A stretch of 64,000 nucleotides of DNA from Mercurialis annua (lineage: Eukaryota > Streptophyta > Magnoliopsida > Malpighiales > Euphorbiaceae): assembly GCF_937616625.2 (NCBI RefSeq), contig NC_065571.1:48345651-48409650 (forward strand), read 5' to 3'. How positions within the stretch are numbered: position 1 is the stretch's first letter; each line of letters begins with the position of its first letter. Shown here piece after piece: positions 1-14,668 of the stretch. The translations under genes and the position numbers were made by a program. The notes beneath the pieces are model-generated. The model did no database searches. It was not told the origin of the DNA and saw only the letters and a program-made list of their open reading frames with translations.

Positions 1-470
1 TACTTACAATTTGATTTTCTCGAGATTTATTTTACTCAGTTTAGCACATGTAAGTATATTCTCAAACAAAAAAAGTAGAATTAACTATTAAGTACCCTAT
101 TTTCTCTTTACACTATTTCCAAATTAAATACATATACTGCATCCTATATTGACTAATTTTGTATAGATGGCATGTTTTTTAATGTCTGCAGAAGCCATTT
201 TTTCCAATCATTGGGGCGGTTGTCACATTTGCTATTTTGGAAATATTTAAGTAATTAAATTCTATTATCGGTCATTAATTGTTTTTTATAAGGTGATATC
301 TAATTTATATTTAATTACAAATAGTAGGAAAATCTTCTTTAGTAAAGAAAAGAAAAGGAAAAACACTAAATTTAATTGTTTATAAAAACATTTATAGGTA
401 TTCAATATTTTTAAGCAATTCTAATTAAAATAAATTCTTATTTTATTTATTATTTATAGTTTATAAATTA
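1..470. other. AT-rich intergenic DNA
   Basis: I see no coding potential, RNA gene or bounded element here. The last nine bases (462-470, TATAAATTA) are the left target-site duplication of the following transposon. Confidence 0.6.
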
Positions 471-1879
471 GGCTTAATCACCAAAAAATTCCAAACCTAT
501 ATGTTTTGTGTCAATTATAGCCAAATCTTTAAAAATCACCAGATTTAGCCACACCTTATATGTTCTGTTTCTTTTTTAGCCATTTTTGAATCGAACCGGT
601 TTTTCTGACACCGTGTCGTCCACGTCACCGCTAACTAAGCAATTGGCTGACATGTCAGCTGAAATATTTAAATAAGGTTTGGCTGTAAATGACAAAAAAA
701 AAATAGGTTTGGTATTTTTTATGTGAATAAACCTAATTTTAAATTCAAGCCAATTTTTAAATTTAATAATTAGTAAATTAATTATATCATCTATGAAATT
801 TATATATATTTAAAAATAATTAATATTTTCTATTTAATACTAATTTTAATTAATTTTAATTTTTTATTAAACCTAATTAAATCTAATAAATTTATATTAT
901 AATATATTTTAATGAATATGTAATTAAAAAAAATGAATTAATGTATTACTTAATAATTAATGTTGAATTAAATTTGGTGAAAGGATTTAATGTTCATGAT
1001 GATTTTGAACTTGATTTATTATTTTTAATGTTGTTGAGATCTTGATATGACTGGATTTAGGTAATAAATAAAATAGTTATGTGTAAATTAAGGTAAGTTT
1101 TTGGCTATGCCGAATAAAATAACATATGCGTTTATACTTATAAACATCATGATATATATTGATTACACCATAATGACCTTTACTTTTTAAAGAAAAAAAA
1201 GAGAAAATAATTACACTCGTCCTTTAAATAAACAGTATATTCAGTGATTATTTTTATATTTATGTGTGTATAGTTGAATTATGAATATTGTCGTATGTTT
1301 GTTGTGTATATTACTCTCAGATTGTTCGTTGGAAGACGAACAATTGGGTCTCAAACGGCAGCGGTGTCAAAGAACCGACGACTGGAATTTAAAAAAAATA
1401 AATTTTAAGATGAATATGACATTTTTTGTTTTTAATAGAATTTAAATTAATTATATATCCATCAAATATGTAAAAAAACATTTTTTAGAATTATTTAAAT
1501 TTAGTAATAAAAAAATAAATTAATTTTAATTAACGTTAAATAAAAATATTATTTTTTAAATATATATGAATTTTATTATAATATAATTAATCATTTAATT
1601 ATTTAATTTTAAAATTAGTTTTATTCACCAAAAAATACCAAACTTATGCATTTTGTGTCAGTTATAGCCAAACCTTATTTAAATATTTCAGCTGTCATGC
1701 CAGCCAATTACTTAGTTGGCGGTGACGTGGACGACACGGTGTCATAAAAATCGGTTCGATTCAAAAATGGCTAAAAAAGAAACAGAACATATAAGGTTTG
1801 GCTAAATCTGGTGATTTTTAAAGGTTTGGCTATAATTGACACAAGACGTATAGGTTTGGCATTTTTTGGTGATTAAGCC
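471..1879. mobile_element. Mutator-like non-autonomous element with long inverted ends
   Basis: The two ends, about 471-740 and 1620-1879, are long inverted repeats of roughly 260 bp. They start GGCTTAATCACC and end with its complement GGTGATTAAGCC. The 9-bp direct repeat TATAAATTA sits immediately outside both ends (462-470 and 1880-1888); a 9-bp duplication and long inverted ends are hallmarks of Mutator-like elements. The 880-bp middle is AT-rich with no transposase-like reading frame, so the element is non-autonomous. The exact target duplication suggests it is not very old, although the arms differ at scattered positions. Confidence 0.85.
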
Positions 1880-1955
1880 TATAAATTATGATATTTTTAT
1901 TTTTTGACATTTATTGTTGTGAAATTTTCCTTTTTATAATTATTTATATTAATTT

Positions 1956-1982
1956 CGCGCTAATGCGCGGGATTACGACTAG
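1956..1982 (+). mobile_element. Helitron 3' terminus
   Basis: A short GC hairpin (CGCGC, loop TAAT, GCGCG at 1956-1969) is followed nine bases later by CTAG and then T. This is the usual Helitron 3' end: a hairpin about 10 bases before CTRR, inserted before T. I could not find the matching 5' TC end, which may lie outside the window or be lost. The Mutator-like element at 471-1879 lies just upstream and may be inserted in this Helitron. Confidence 0.55.
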
Positions 1983-2700
1983 TACTTATATAATTGAGAG
2001 GACCAAATGAACATTCTCATGAGTTCCCAACTTAAATAAAAGACTTATTTAATTTTAAATTTTTTTTAATAGATAATTCTCATTAGTTTTCCAACTTGAA
2101 TAAAATACTTATACCAAATGAGTATTTTTATGGGATTATTCTCCAAATATCTTATTTGGTAAAATATTTACACCATTTTAGCCCATTTTTTTCTCTTTTT
2201 CTATGTTACCTAATAAGATAACTTATTTACAAAAAATAACTACTATATAAAGAAGTCTTATCTCATTTTAGGTTAAACTTTTTCATAACACTTTTTTTTC
2301 TCTCTCTTCTTCTATCTTCTCTTTCTTCTTCTCTCTTCTTTTCTTCTTCTTTTCTTCTTATTTTTCATTTGATTTTTAGTTTATCTACTTCGATTATTTT
2401 TCTGTTCGTCTTTTCCGTTCGTCTTTCTGGTCGCGCTTCCGTTCGTCTACTTCCGACGGATTTCTCGTCGTTTCCGGTCGTTTTTCCGTTCGCGCTAGTC
2501 TGTTCGTCTTTCTGTTCGCGCTATGGATTTCTCGACTCGTTTTTAAATTTGTGTAATTTTTTAGGTTTTTTTAATGATTTAAATATTTTATAAATAAATT
2601 ATTATAGATCTATAATTTTTTGTTTATAAAATTGTTCTATTGTCCATATAATTATTTATTTTGTCTTCTCTTATTCATAGATTATTTTATTGCTACTGAT
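1983..2700. other. AT-rich DNA with a pyrimidine tract
   Basis: The stretch 2281-2365 is almost pure C/T (TCTTCT-type repeats), followed by a T/C/G-rich low-complexity patch to about 2540. The open frame across it has biased composition and no recognisable domain, so I do not call a gene. Confidence 0.5.
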
Positions 2701-3000
2701 TTTATAAAGAAAATATTGATTTATGGTGCATTTGTAATATTTTATAATATCTTTACGTTTTAGTGTATTTTTGGTGTATTTCTGCCGTTTTTTAGTATAT
2801 TTATGGTGCATTTACAGTGTTTATGGTGTATTTGCAGTGTTTCATGTTTAAACCACAAAAAACACTACAAAATGCTAAAAATACACTACTTATACACTAC
2901 TTATACACCACTTATACACTATATACACACTAATTTTACACTATATAAATATCATAAAAACACTATATATACACTTACTGTACACTATAAAAAATAAAAT
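2700..3000. repeat. Degenerate GTGTA / TACAC short repeats
   Basis: From about 2750 to 2845 the motif GGTGTATTT or GGTGCATTT recurs. From about 2865 to 2990 its complement recurs as TACACTACTTATACACTA-like units. The two halves face each other, so the segment looks like a decayed foldback or two converging minisatellites. No genic content. Confidence 0.5.
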
Positions 3001-3065
3001 AAAAAATTCCAGGAAAAAAATCTATAAAAAATAAAAATTAACACTATATATACACTATATAAAAA

Positions 3066-3155
3066 AACTGCGGTCGGTTCGGTCGGTTCGGTTGACCGAA
3101 CCGAAAAACCGAAAACCGAATTGAAAAACCGAAAACCGAAATTAAAAAACCGAAA
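3066..3155. repeat. CGGTTCGGT / CCGAAAAA tandem motif
   Basis: Repeats of GGTCGGTTC change abruptly to the complementary CCGAAAAACCGAAAACCGAA, with the switch near GGTTGACCGAACC (about 3089-3101). This gives a small inverted low-complexity array. The same kind of motif occurs weakly near 9880-9915 and 13800-13900. It is non-coding. Confidence 0.55.
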
Positions 3156-3159
3156 AATG

Positions 3160-4563
3160 TATTTTGGTAAATAAAAAAATAAAACAAGTAAATAAAGTTA
3201 GAGCAAAAAGTCAAAAAATATAACTCAAAACTTGACATGTAAAATTATAATTATTTTGGCGAAACATGTATTTAAGCAAATTAGCACTATTTTTATAGGT
3301 TTTAAATTAGATAAAACACTTATTTAATTTTTAAAAATTATTATCAATAGATTATATTCATAAATCATAAAATACAAGTATTTAGCTATTCTATATAATT
3401 CTCAATTATTATCGTGTATTTCTTGCAGGTTAGGAATAATTCTTTATGTAGACAAAAGCTGTTATGTCTCTCTAATTCCATTATTGTACATAAGTAATTA
3501 AGGAATGAAACTCAAGTTTTAGTTAATTGATAAAAGTTTAACGAATATCTCATCATGGTTTAATCAATAGAATTATAGAAATACTATGAATAAAGCTTAT
3601 AATGTATTATACATATCCAGCTTTACGGTTGTGTTAACCGTTATAAATCCATTCATTCATAGATAAACAAAAAGCTGTTATAAATCCAGTTGGATTAAAA
3701 CATTAAAATGTATATATATAAATTCTACAAGGCCACCTTAATATATTAATTTGGATAAGCTTAAACTAAATCTGTCCATATCCTCATTATTTATGCTATT
3801 ATACTAAATAAGTACACAATTTCAATTTTCTAAAAAGTAATGTATAATAATTTATTTAAACTAGAACATAATTTAATTATTATTTAATAGCTTCTATATA
3901 TTTTTTGTACGCAACAACTAAAGTTAAATTATTACAACCAAAAATAAATTACTATTAAACATAAACTAAATATTTTTAAAATATATATTTTAGATCCATT
4001 AAGATAAAAAAATTAAATTTAAAAAAGGATCTAAAAAGAATTTTAGTGCAACCGTGAATGATTGTATTTTCTGAAAATACATTGGACAATTTGGATTAAG
4101 TGTTATACGATGAACATAGACGGATTCATGCATAGACGAAAATAAAATTACAAATAAAATTTAAAAATTCATATGTTCAATTGGTAGTTATTGTATGTAA
4201 CATAGTCAATAATTAAAATTGCAAAATTATAAACATATAAACAATTATAATCTGTCTATTTTAAGGTACATAAGCTATATTTTTAATAAAGCATTTCAAA
4301 AATAAAATTTATAATAAGTAAAAATTTATAATATAAAAATTAATTATTCATACAAATAAAATATGACTTAATGAATGAAATTTTTAAATTTTAATTCAAA
4401 TTTTATGTTGCTAACACAAAATTCAAATTATATACAAAATTTGAATCTTAGATTTTCTTTATATATTTATATACAATGTCAAACAAAACTAATATGAAAT
4501 GCTACTAAAATATAATAGAGTTAAAAATGAATATATTTTAATTATTGTCAAAATTTATCTATA
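3160..4563. other. AT-rich intergenic DNA
   Basis: Roughly 1.4 kb of very AT-rich sequence. I see no bounded element, tRNA or credible reading frame. Confidence 0.5.
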
Positions 4564-5023
4564 CTAGTTTCGCATTACGTGCTCTGCACGTGACTCGTAA
4601 CGTAACTCGTCAATGAACATATTAATAATTTTTTTATGATTATATCAATCTTTTATAATTAATATCAAATTAGTTAAGAATTTTTATAAAATTAAATATA
4701 AATTGATTAAGAATTTTTATAAAAGTACGATAGAAATTTAAATAATATTATATTGACCAAATACAGTATTTTAATTTTGTAGTTCAATCAAACTAAAAGA
4801 TAGGTATTCCTACTAATTTGGAGACAACTTAGTTATTTCTTACATACTAAATTGGAGATAATTTAACTACCTATTCTAATTAGGATTTTAATTACAATAG
4901 TGATTAATTAAATAACTAATTAGTTAATAACTATAAAACCTTTATTTAGTAGTAAACTGAAAATGATTATTCAGTAAATTTGCATGTCCACCCCCCCATC
5001 CGTGCTTTTATATATAGTATAGA
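4564..5023 (-). mobile_element. Short non-autonomous Helitron
   Basis: Read on the minus strand, the element starts TCTATACTATATATAAAAGC, followed by a G run, and ends with a GCACGT-type hairpin and GCGAAACTAG before T. It lies between A and T as Helitrons do. The second copy at 56794-57277 shares both ends and much of the body, for example the block around GGTATTCCTACTAATTTGG. At 460 bp with no reading frame, it must depend on an autonomous Helitron. Confidence 0.75.
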
Positions 5024-6053
5024 TATTTTGCAGGAAAATAGTACATAATTTTGTAAATATGCAGCCTTTGTCTATACAGTTATCCGACACACAATTTATA
5101 ATAGATAAAGAGTAAAAACCTTATTAAAAATTGAAAAAAAAATAGATTACACAAAAAGATTTGACAAATATCATAAAATGATAACAAAATCATGGTATCT
5201 AATTCACAATTCATTATAAAAAGTAACAGTAAAGGAATTTGTAAGAAAATAAAAGAAAACTATTGGAGAGAAAAGGAGTTTGTGACGAAAAAAAATACAT
5301 AAAATTATAAACTTTAAAATAGATTCGAATTTTGACATTTTTTTAAAAAAGTTATTCTTATAATTAAACATTAATTTGATTCCGCGCAGATGCGCTTGAT
5401 AAGGATAAGTGAAAATCTGAGACGATTGAACCTTATTTACAGTCTAGACTTATTTGGAATGAAAATGATGACATTGACGACAGTACCACGTTTACGGTCA
5501 TGATCACATACTAGCAACTATTGGAGGTTAAATCCACAGCCAAATTTGATTGTTTGTACATATAAAATTCATATCATGTGTTTTTGTTTTATTTAATATT
5601 CATAAGTAATTTATACATTTATATTGTATCTGACCTGTTGTTTTTTTCATTTTTTTACCGGTTTATAAAACTTGACAAACATACTTACAAATATAGTAAA
5701 TAAATCAAGTTTTTTTTACAGAAATACATGACTGTTTGAAAAATACGCTTTGATTGTTTTTTTATGTGTGCAAAAATATGTTTTTTTCTTTTGCAAATAC
5801 ATCTTTTGTAGGTTATTCGCAGACTGAAAAAAAGCGCAATTTTTTGCAAAAAAAAATATATTAAAAAATACATTCATGACGTAATTTCTTCAATAAATTA
5901 TTGATTATTCTGCTAAAAAGTTCTATACTCGATCAAACTTCTCCATCAATAGCAAGCTAATTTCTTATATGAAAAAATATAGGCATGAATCTGATTCTAC
6001 CAACATGTGACAAACCTTTTATAAAAAAGGAACAAAATTCAGTGTTTTAAAAA
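5024..6053. other. AT-rich intergenic DNA
   Basis: No gene seen. A CCGCGCAGATGCGC patch near 5382-5395 resembles the hairpin of a Helitron 3' end but lacks a clear CTRR, so it may be a decayed terminus. T-rich stretches account for the small open frame at 5685-5873. Confidence 0.4.
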
Positions 6054-6209
6054 AGGTTAATCAATCAAAAGCCTCTGATCCTTAATTTTTTTTTTCAATT
6101 GCACCCTGACGTAGAAAAATCCTCTTAACCCCCCCTCCCCCCATCTGTAGATTCTTTTTCAATTATACCCCAGAATATTAAATTGGCCTCTTTTCACATG
6201 AAAATTTTA

Positions 6210-6656
6210 GGTTTAATCACTCAAAATCCCCCACCTTTAAACTTTTTTTCAATTACACTCTGACGTAGAAATATTTTCTCAGAACCCCCCACCTTTAGAT
6301 TCTTTTTCAATTGTACCCCAAAATATTAAATTGACCTCTTTTCACATGAAATTTTTTTAAAATAATTTTTTATTTTTTAATCTATATTCTAATTAAACAC
6401 TAATATTATTAAAAATGTAAAAAATTATTCTTCTTAAAATTATATCCAATTATTTTTAAAAATTAAAACCATAATTTTTTTTAATTTATGGTGCAATTGA
6501 AAACAAATATAAAGATGGGGGATGTTGAGAGGATTTTCTTACGTCAAGATGCAATTGGAATGGAATTTAAAGGTGGGAGTGTTTGAGAAAGTTTTCCAAC
6601 GTCATGGTGCAATTGAAAAAAAGTTTAAAGCTGGAGGATTTTTGAGTGATTAAGCC
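6210..6656. mobile_element. Nested Mutator-like MITE
   Basis: The ends are GGTTTAATCACTCAAAA and the complement TTTTGAGTGATTAAGCC. Flanks are AAAATTTTA (6201-6209) and AAAAATTTA (6657-6665), a 9-bp duplication with one mismatch. It is the same family as the host element and shares the GGCTTAATCAC-type terminus with the larger element at 471-1879. Confidence 0.65.
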
Positions 6657-6720
6657 AAAAATTTAAAATAATATTTCATTTTTAGTAGATATTCTAATTA
6701 AACACTAATATAATTAATAA

Positions 6721-7068
6721 GAACAAAGGGTCAACGCACCCCTTGAATTTGCGACACAGGGTCATTATATTCAGTTTTAACTTGTTTGAGCAACTACCGA
6801 AAAACTCTTCATTTTTGAGTCAGATAACCCCATATTTGTATTTTAAAAATACGTAAAATACAAATCGAAGGTGAGGGATACGAAATAGAAATTAGAAAGT
6901 TCATTAATTATTGCGATAAAATTATCCTAAATTTATTTTTTGCAATAAAAATATAAATTATGGGGTGACCCAAAAATGAAGAGTTTTAGAGTTAGTTGCT
7001 CAAATAAGTTAAAACTGGGTTAAATGGTCCTGTGTCACAAGTTTAAGGGGCGCATTGACCCTTTATTC
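6721..7068. mobile_element. MITE with AAAGGGTCAA terminal repeats
   Basis: The ends are GAACAAAGGGTCAACGC and, inverted, GAATAAAGGGTCAATGC, with similarity extending about 40 bases inward. The 10-bp direct repeat TAATTAATAA abuts both sides (6711-6720 and 7069-7078). An alternative reading gives an 8-bp duplication if the ends begin one base earlier. The superfamily (Mutator-like or hAT) is therefore open. Confidence 0.7.
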
Positions 7069-7924
7069 TAATTAATAATGTAAATTTTTTTTAAATTATA
7101 TCTAATAACATTTTAAAATAAAAAATCATAGAAATTTCAAATTTAGGATACAATTGAAAAAGAATTTAAAGGTGGGGGAGTTTTGAGAGCATTTTTTTAC
7201 GTCAAAAATTTAAAAATAATTTAAAGGTTGGGGAATTTTGAGAGAATTTTTCAATGTGAGGATGCAATTGAAAAATAAATTAAAGGCGGAGAACTTTTGA
7301 GTGATTAGGCCTTTTAAAAACCATACTTAACTTGCAGGTCGATGCAGTTAAACCGAAGACCAACTAGTGGAGGTGCAAAAACCCAAAAAGATGGTCAAAT
7401 AAGGTTGGACCAAATCAAATTGATCATTGAACCAATGTTTGAACCACCAATCAACCGGAAAATATATCGCTAACTATAATCTTTTATTTATTTAAAAAAT
7501 CATCCAACCATTGAGCCAACAACCAAACCGGTAAACCATGAACTAACAGCCACACCGGTTCAGTCACCGATTTGATTTTTTTAACAGTGATTAAGCTAAT
7601 TCTCAATTTTTATTAAAAGATTGAAACTGAGTGGATCTAAACTAAATATATATGTCCTAAAAAATAAAAAATAAAAATAAAATACATAAATGACATAAAA
7701 TAATAATAAGCTTACATGATTATATTGGGCGGTATAACCGACTACTTAATTGCAGAAATATAAAATACGGAAATATAAATTATAATATGAACAAGTAAAG
7801 GAGGAAAAGAAAATATAGAGGGAGAAAGGAGAAGTAGAAATTTTCTAATTTTGAGAAAATTTGGTATGTCTTCCTTTAAAGAAGAGGGTCCTTTTTATAA
7901 AGAAATTGAAGTGAATACTGTAAT

Positions 7925-8060
7925 ATGAATAGTACTCTGTCTGCCACGAGATTCCTGTAGATGAATAGTACTTTGTCTACCACACTACTGTAGCATGAAT
8001 AGTACTCTGTCAGCCACAAAATTTTTGTAGATGATTAATACCTTGTCTGGCATATTATTG
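7925..8060. repeat. Minisatellite, about four 35-bp units
   Basis: Units begin ATGAATAGTACTCTGTCTGC and end near CTGTAG. The fourth copy is more diverged. A second small duplication follows: two copies of a roughly 67-bp unit at about 8144-8276, sharing TTTTTAATACACCTTAATT and CATGGACTGC. Confidence 0.6.
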
Positions 8061-8288
8061 TTGATTTTAATTATACCGTGAATAATACCCCGACTGTTAA
8101 GGAAATACTGCCGGGAAATAATGTTTTATCGCATTTTTATTTTTAATTTATTTTTAATACACCTTAATTATGCATGGACTGCCCAAACGAGTTTTCGGTT
8201 CATCAGGTTCTAATTTATTTTTAATACACCTTAATTTCTGCATGGACTGCTCAAACAAATTTTCGGCCCTTCATGTATTTTATTTAGA

Positions 8289-9052
8289 GGAAATTACACC
8301 ATTTACCAAAAAAAATGAAAATAATTACAAAACTACATGTTGACTTTTTTCATTTACAAAAATATTAATAATATTTACAAAAGTACAAAAAAATAAAAAA
8401 TAATATCAAACATACGGTGTATACTGTGGGTATAATGTCAGTATACTAATAAACTAACATTATATCAACATGATACCAAAATTATACCGACATTATACAT
8501 ACTGAGATTCTATTAATATTAAATAGAAATTTACCAAAATTACATCAAATCGTATACTAAAAATTAAATTAATAATATACTAAAATTATATCAACAGTAT
8601 ACCAAAAGTGTACACATCAAAATATACTGAAATTTTATTATTACATCAACATTACACCACATCGCATACTAAATATTAACCTAACAATATACTAAAATTA
8701 TACCAACAATATACAAATTCTCTAGTTCATTTACCAACTATAGTGAAAAGTACATATAAAAAAAATATACATGTTATCAACTAGAAAAAATATATAAAAA
8801 TTTATAATCGATATACCGAAAATATACTGAAATTATACCAATAATAAACCAAATATTATTTTTAAATTATTTTAGTATTCCAAAATTATACCATAATTTT
8901 ACCGACATTATACAAATCGTACTTTTGTTATTAATTTTCATTTTTTGGTACTTTTGTAATTAATTTTAAATCAGTCGTATTTTTGTAAATAAAAAAAGTT
9001 TACTGGTACTTTTGTAAATATTTTTAAAATTTTAGGTATTTTTGTCATCGCC
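8289..9052. repeat. AT-rich repeat with TACAAAAGTAC-type ends
   Basis: The left end has AATATTTACAAAAGTAC and the right end has the complement GGTACTTTTGTAAATATT. The interior contains many decayed copies of AAAATTATACCRACATTATA. It could be an old inverted-repeat transposon, but I could not fix boundaries or a target duplication. Confidence 0.4.
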
Positions 9053-9059
9053 CCTTTTA

Positions 9060-9955
9060 TTTAAACATACATAAGACTTACTAGTCTTTTTTTCTACAAA
9101 ATTTTACAAGACAGATGGGAAGATCCCAAAACAATCGTTTTCGTTATCTTCTGCTAAGTTAATTGTTAGTTCCGAAGATGCTGCAAAATTTAATAAAGAA
9201 AATGATGCTTTGGATAATCCATGAACAGTTTGAAAAAGCTCCTTCATAATTGTGAAGTATTGTTCTTCTATTTTTGCTGATGCTAACAACGCGCTTGCTC
9301 TGGATTTTTGAACAAGAAGTTGTGTATGTTCTGGATTTTAATATATATATGTCTTTAAGAATCAAATTTAATTGTAATATATATTATACAATTTTAACTT
9401 TTTAAATTCATGAAAAAACTACATTTTAAAATTGAAAATCATTCAAACTGAGATTTTTAGAAATCAAAATAAATAAATTGAAGATGTAATCTAGTCGAGT
9501 CAACTCGCAAGCTACTCAAAATTGACTCAAATAATGCTCGAAATCAACTAGATTAATAATGAGCTCATGTTAATTATCGAGTCGAGTTCGAGCTTTAAAA
9601 TACTCGGGTCGATAAGTTTGGGAGCCTAATCGAATTTCAGTTAATTACTTTTTAACCTTTTATTTTATTTTATATTAAAATCTGAATTTTGAATTTTTAT
9701 GCGGATAATCGAGTTCGGCCGAGTCGAACTCAATCTTCAAAAATTATAACGAGTCCGAGTTTGAATTGAGTTTTGATATTTAGATCTTAGCGTCGAGTCA
9801 AACTCGAATTTGGCTGTTTCTACTCAAAACGACTAGGTTACACCCTTAAAATAAATCAAAACGATAGTTTTTTGTTTGATTCGGTTTGATTTTTTAATCG
9901 GTTCGATTCGATTCAGTTGTGTACATCCCATGAACAAATAAAAACATAACAGAAC
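9060..9955. other. Intergenic DNA upstream of the ARL1-like gene
   Basis: On the minus strand 9104-9289 is open for 61 codons with normal amino-acid composition, but it matches nothing I recognise. It may be a gene fragment. About 9490-9830 is built from GAGTCGAGT and CGAACTCGA motifs, a low-complexity repeat common in plant intergenic DNA. Confidence 0.4.
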
Positions 9956-10309
9956 AAATTCTGCTGCATCAACGTTTCCATTACTCTTCCCTTTCAGCTC
10001 TGTTATTTCCGATCTTCTTCCGTTTCATAACCCACTAAACAAGAATCGAAACCAACCCAGCTTCATTTTCATCCCCGCCCCGCTACTTCTCAGAAATTAA
10101 ATTTACAACCCCAATATTTTATCATCTTTTGCAAGCAGACCCTCTCCTTTTCTCTTTCAGGTACGATTCCAACATAAATCATCTAATAATTTATTGCACC
10201 ACTGTTCCTTAATTTTTTTAATTGTTTGGCAGAGAGGAAAAGGGCTCTGCTTTGCTTTGTCAGATCAGATCCCAATTTTTGCAGGCGTTAATCGGAAGTG
10301 AAGTAATAG

Positions 10310-14255
<3,946 letters not shown>

Positions 14256-14627
14256 CTGGTTTGTTGAAGAATAGACAGGATTGATGCTGCTGATGTGCTT
14301 CTTCTCAGCCACAATTAGAAGGAGAGATGGTTGGTGTGGTGATAGAAATTCTATTGATGTTTACCATTTTTGTTATTTGATCTTAACTCATTTTTCTCAC
14401 TAATATATTTGTAAAATTTTCATTCAAGACTCCCACCCAATATTTTACTTTCTGCTCATAACTTCCACTTTTGTTCTTGTTTTTCTACCTACTGCAGTTT
14501 TTAAAGACATAGTATTGGTGTCATTTTATGTTGTAACACTTATAGATCTGGTGTTTTTCAAAAATGATAATTTAACGTCCAAACGTTACATGATTGCAGT
14601 AAAATGTTAAATATATTTCAGAATTTC

Positions 14628-14629
<2 letters not shown>

Positions 14630-14664
<35 letters not shown>
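14630..14664. repeat. (AT)n microsatellite
   Basis: About 17 uninterrupted AT dinucleotides lie downstream of the ARL1-like gene. Confidence 0.9.

Positions 14665-14668
<4 letters not shown>

Larger units (their letters stand above)
6054..7311. mobile_element. Composite Mutator-like MITE with nested MITEs
   Basis: The outer ends are inverted copies around GGTTAATCAATCAAAAG and its complement CTTTTGAGTGATTAGGCC. An exact 9-bp direct repeat TTTTAAAAA flanks them (6045-6053 and 7312-7320). Inside lie a second element of the same family (6210-6656) and an unrelated MITE (6721-7068). The subterminal sequence repeats the theme CAATTGCACCCTGACGTAG, with C-rich runs on the left and G-rich runs on the right. 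There is no coding content. Confidence 0.75.

Noticed and set aside
2369..2593. 74-codon open frame
   Set aside because: It runs through a pyrimidine-rich tract with skewed composition and no domain.
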